A stretch of 7,363 bases of DNA from Granulicella sp. UBA5172. Its GTDB lineage: Bacteria; Acidobacteriota; Terriglobia; Terriglobales; Acidobacteriaceae. This document shows positions 5,217 through 7,363 of the stretch, in pieces. The translations under genes and the position numbers were made by a program. The stretch covers positions 1,303 through 8,665 of the forward strand of contig DHWW01000155.1 of assembly GCA_002413385.1 (NCBI GenBank), read 5' to 3'. The stretch's first letter is position 1; each line of letters starts with the position of its first letter. The notes below the pieces were generated by a model. The model ran no database searches. It saw only the letters and a list, made by a program, of their open reading frames with translations, and was not told where the DNA came from.

Positions 5217-6656
5217 ATGATTCCCGCGGAAACCTATTTCATGTCCGTAAAGGCATTGGGAGATGCCATTCGCGAAGGCCGCCTCTCGCCTGTCGAACTC
5301 ACCGAGGGCTACCTTGAACGTGCGAGGACAATAGGAAAGCGGCTGAACGCCTTTGTAACTCTAACTCCCGATCTCGCCCTTAGTCAGGCGCGCCAGGCCG
5401 AAGCTGAAATCAAGGCAGGCAACTACCGCGGCCCGCTTCACGGAGTGCCTTACGCCGTCAAGGATCTTGTCTCAGTCAAAGGCTATCCCACTACGTGGGG
5501 TGCTGTACCCTACGCCCATCAGAGCTTCGACTACAACGCCACCGTAATCGAGCGCCTCAACCGTGCCGGAGCTGTCCTTCTCGGTAAAGCCGCAATGATC
5601 GAACTGGCCGGTGGCCTCGGTTACAGCAGCGGAGAGGCGTCGCTCACCGGTCCCGCACATAATCCTTGGAATCCTGAATGCTGGACCTGCGGCTCTTCCA
5701 GCGGATCAGGTGCAAGCGTTGCTGCCGGTCTGGCACCTTGGGCGCTTGGCTCTGACACTCGAGGATCAATCCTATGCCCGTCCGCGTGGTGCGGAGTCTC
5801 CGGCTTGCGCCCCAGTTTCGGCCGTGTAAGCCGATATGGTTCCATGGCCATCTCCTACAGCATGGACAAGCTCGGCCCCATTGCACACACCGCTGAAGAT
5901 TGCGCCTTGGTCTTGAGCGCGATCGCAGGCCACGACCCTCTGGATCATGATTCCATCCCAGCCAGTGCATCGCAGTTCAAATTTGAAGACACCAATCCCG
6001 TCAACAGCACACCGCTCCGCATTGGACGACTCACGAATGTCTACTCGAATACAGATCCTGCTCTTGAACAAGCCATCGATGAAGCCTGCAATGCCTTCCT
6101 TAAAGCAGGAGCAACTGTGGAATCCTGCGAGTTCCCCGACGGCCCATTCGAAGAGGCCGCTGAGCTGACCATCCTCATGGAGGCCGCCAGTGCGTTCGAG
6201 CACCTTATCCAATCCGGCCATTGCCAGGAACTCACCGACCCTGTCGGAAAGATCAACGGTTACGCCAGCGAGCAGTTCTCCGTTACGGATTATCTTCATG
6301 TGCAGCGGGTTCGTCCCATGCTGCAACGCGCAGCCGATGCCATGTTCGACCGCTACTCCGTTCTCATCTCACCCGCCGAACCGACCGCGGCGCAGCCCAT
6401 CAGCGCTAAGGATCCGGACGACTTCAGTCAGCCGTCAAAAACCCCGCGAAAGTTTCATGTGGATCGCCGTGCGCCCGACGGTGTCTCCAGCCTCTGCGGC
6501 CTTCCGGCCATCAGTGTGCCGTGCGGATTCAGCACGAAGCGCTTGCCCTATGGAATGCAAATTATGGGGCGCGCCCTGAACGACGAGGTTGTTCTTAGAG
6601 CGGCAAGGCTCTACCAGGCTCACACGAATTGGCATCTGCAACACCCCACTCTCTAG
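5217..6656 (+). CDS. Amidase-signature family hydrolase
   Basis: This 479-aa enzyme hydrolyses an amide bond with a Lys-cisSer-Ser triad. The family motifs appear in order: LHGVPYAVKDL with catalytic K82, CGSSSGSGASVAAG with cis-Ser S160, and GSDTRGSILCPS with nucleophile S184, followed by CGVSGLRPSFGRVSR. The spacing S160-S184 (24 residues) is that of known members such as FAAH. The Gly usually next to the oxyanion-hole Gly (DTGGS) is Arg here. The length is normal and the C-terminus (PYGMQIMGRALNDEVVLRAA) is complete. I chose ATG 5217, preceded by GAGG at 5209-5212 with only 4 nt spacing; ATG 5241 with GCGGAAA upstream is a real alternative, and the TTG at 5202 is unlikely. There is no signal peptide, so it is probably cytoplasmic unless carried by its Tat-exported neighbour. 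A GatA role is unlikely because gatB/gatC are absent here. The substrate is unknown. Confidence 0.9.
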   Translation: MIPAETYFMSVKALGDAIREGRLSPVELTEGYLERARTIGKRLNAFVTLTPDLALSQARQAEAEIKAGNYRGPLHGVPYAVKDLVSVKGYPTTWGAVPYAHQSFDYNATVIERLNRAGAVLLGKAAMIELAGGLGYSSGEASLTGPAHNPWNPECWTCGSSSGSGASVAAGLAPWALGSDTRGSILCPSAWCGVSGLRPSFGRVSRYGSMAISYSMDKLGPIAHTAEDCALVLSAIAGHDPLDHDSIPASASQFKFEDTNPVNSTPLRIGRLTNVYSNTDPALEQAIDEACNAFLKAGATVESCEFPDGPFEEAAELTILMEAASAFEHLIQSGHCQELTDPVGKINGYASEQFSVTDYLHVQRVRPMLQRAADAMFDRYSVLISPAEPTAAQPISAKDPDDFSQPSKTPRKFHVDRRAPDGVSSLCGLPAISVPCGFSTKRLPYGMQIMGRALNDEVVLRAARLYQAHTNWHLQHPTL

Positions 6657-6671
6657 CCGTTCGGAGAGTGG
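6646..6671 (+). terminator. Stem-loop overlapping the amidase stop, terminator-like without T-tract
   Basis: CCACTCTC (6646-6653) pairs perfectly with GAGAGTGG (6664-6671) around a 10-nt loop that includes the TAG stop. No run of T follows (CGAAGAAACC), so it may be an mRNA-end or attenuating structure, not a classical intrinsic terminator. Confidence 0.45.
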
Positions 6672-6780
6672 CGAAGAAACCATTCCAACGCAATGTGGCC
6701 AAACAGTGCACCGGCCATTTGTAATACCAGCGAGCAATTGATCGCTACTAGAAGCGTCCAACGAAAGCAATAACAAATCC

Positions 6781-6786
6781 AAGGAG
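6781..6786 (+). promoter_or_regulatory. Ribosome binding site of the TonB-receptor gene
   Basis: AAGGAG lies 5 nt before ATG 6792 and is the best Shine-Dalgarno on the plus strand here. It fixes the start, which also gives a good signal peptide. Confidence 0.7.
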
Positions 6787-6791
6787 AGATC

Positions 6792-7363
6792 ATGGCAAAG
6801 AGAGCCCTGCTGTTCCTGATTTTGATGAGTACCGGCGCGTCGTTCAGCTTCGGGCAGGTTGCGATCACCGGGCAAATAAGAGGTGTACTTACAGACGCAT
6901 CCGGCGGAGTGCTGCCCAACGTTACCATCAACGCCGAAAGTCCGGCCTTGATGACACCGCGCAAAGCAATCAGCGACGTGGCTGGAAACTATCTCTTCAG
7001 TTCGCTCCCGCCTGGTCAATACAAGCTCACCTACACGATTTCCGGATACAAGACTGAAGTTCGCGGCAACATCGTGATCACGCCTGGCTTCACCGCGACT
7101 GTGAGCCCCCAACTCTCCATCGGAGCCAGCGAACAGTCTATCGTGGTCACGGCTGAGTCGCCTGTTGTAGATACCACCAATAACACCACAAGCACTACGT
7201 TCGATGAAGCACTGCTGCAGGACGTTCCCAGCGGACGCGATACCTTTTCCACGGTAGCCCAGGCTCCCGGCGTAGCCACCGAGCGACTTCGACATAGCTG
7301 GTAGCCAGAGCTTCCAGCAATCCGTCATGCAGGTACACGGAAGCCTGCCTGGCGATCAGGGCT
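6792..7363 (+). pseudogene. TonB-dependent receptor (Oar-like, carboxypeptidase-regulatory domain), frameshifted and cut by the window end
   Basis: The product starts with a Sec signal peptide (MAKRALLFLILMSTGASFSFG, cleavage likely before QVA). An N-terminal Cna-B/carboxypeptidase-regulatory-like domain follows at about residues 25-115: GQIRGVLTDASGGVLPNVTI, GNYLFSSLPPGQYKLTY, SPQLSIGASEQSIVVTAE. The plug-proximal LLQDVPSGRDTFSTVAQAPGV is typical of the large outer-membrane TonB receptors abundant in Acidobacteriota. Frame 1 then ends at TAG 7302-7304 as TERLRHSW, whereas the +1 frame from about 7282 reads SDFDIAGSQSFQQSVMQVHG and continues to the window end. One extra base near 7281 (or two missing) therefore breaks the gene. 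Intact homologues are about 1000 aa or more, so most of the gene lies outside. It is either a pseudogene or a sequence error. Its ligand is unknown. Confidence 0.85.

Noticed and set aside
5772..6326. 184-codon minus-strand frame inside the amidase
   Set aside because: Antisense to an intact catalytic domain, with no start signal and no homology that I can see.
6696..6717. TGGCC/GGCCA inverted repeat upstream of the receptor gene
   Set aside because: Five-base arms with a 12-base gap are expected by chance in this composition.
6435..7328. 297-codon minus-strand frame covering the amidase end and the receptor start
   Set aside because: It crosses two genes, an intergenic gap and a good Shine-Dalgarno on the other strand; composition looks like a chance open frame.
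1..7363. CRISPR array, rRNA, riboswitch or replication origin
   Set aside because: No regularly spaced repeats, rRNA-like segments, known riboswitch cores or DnaA-box clusters were seen in the window.

Overview
The window looks like a chromosomal stretch of an Acidobacteriota species (Terriglobia-like). This is inferred from the gene types: an Oar-like TonB-dependent receptor start with an N-terminal carboxypeptidase-regulatory-like domain, and an amidase-signature hydrolase preceded by a small Tat-signal protein. The DNA is moderately GC-rich. No gene here fixes the species.

Left part (1-3623), mostly on the minus strand. A RluA-type pseudouridine synthase (136-952) is split by a one-base shift in a run of six A/T bases. 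Next comes a well-preserved two-gene operon (1264-3275): an AbiEi-like antitoxin/regulator with an added N-terminal PD-(D/E)xK nuclease-like domain, coupled by a TAATG overlap to an AbiEii-like nucleotidyltransferase. The operon has a sigma70-like promoter with two operator-like 14-mers lying over the -10 and the predicted start. This is the most interesting system here: a type IV toxin-antitoxin or phage-defence candidate with an unusual fused nuclease fold. Upstream of it is a decayed short reading frame.

Middle part (3624-4660), a scar of mobile DNA. A 60-nt 3' fragment of a tRNA-Ser gene (anticodon CGA, long variable arm, encoded CCA) has no 5' half, which is the usual product of integration into a tRNA gene. 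It is followed by the C-terminal end of a tyrosine recombinase and, on the other strand, a degenerate PAS/PAC sensor fragment. Overlapping hairpins follow the integrase stop. The AbiE-like operon on one side of the att-like fragment may be cargo of the former element.

Right part (4625-7363), plus strand. A strong promoter-like sequence precedes a small Tat-exported protein, an amidase with an intact Lys-cisSer-Ser triad, a stem-loop at the amidase stop, and the start of a TonB-dependent receptor that is frameshifted near 7281 and runs off the window. Together these suggest an export/uptake and amide-hydrolysis locus, but the substrate cannot be read from the sequence.
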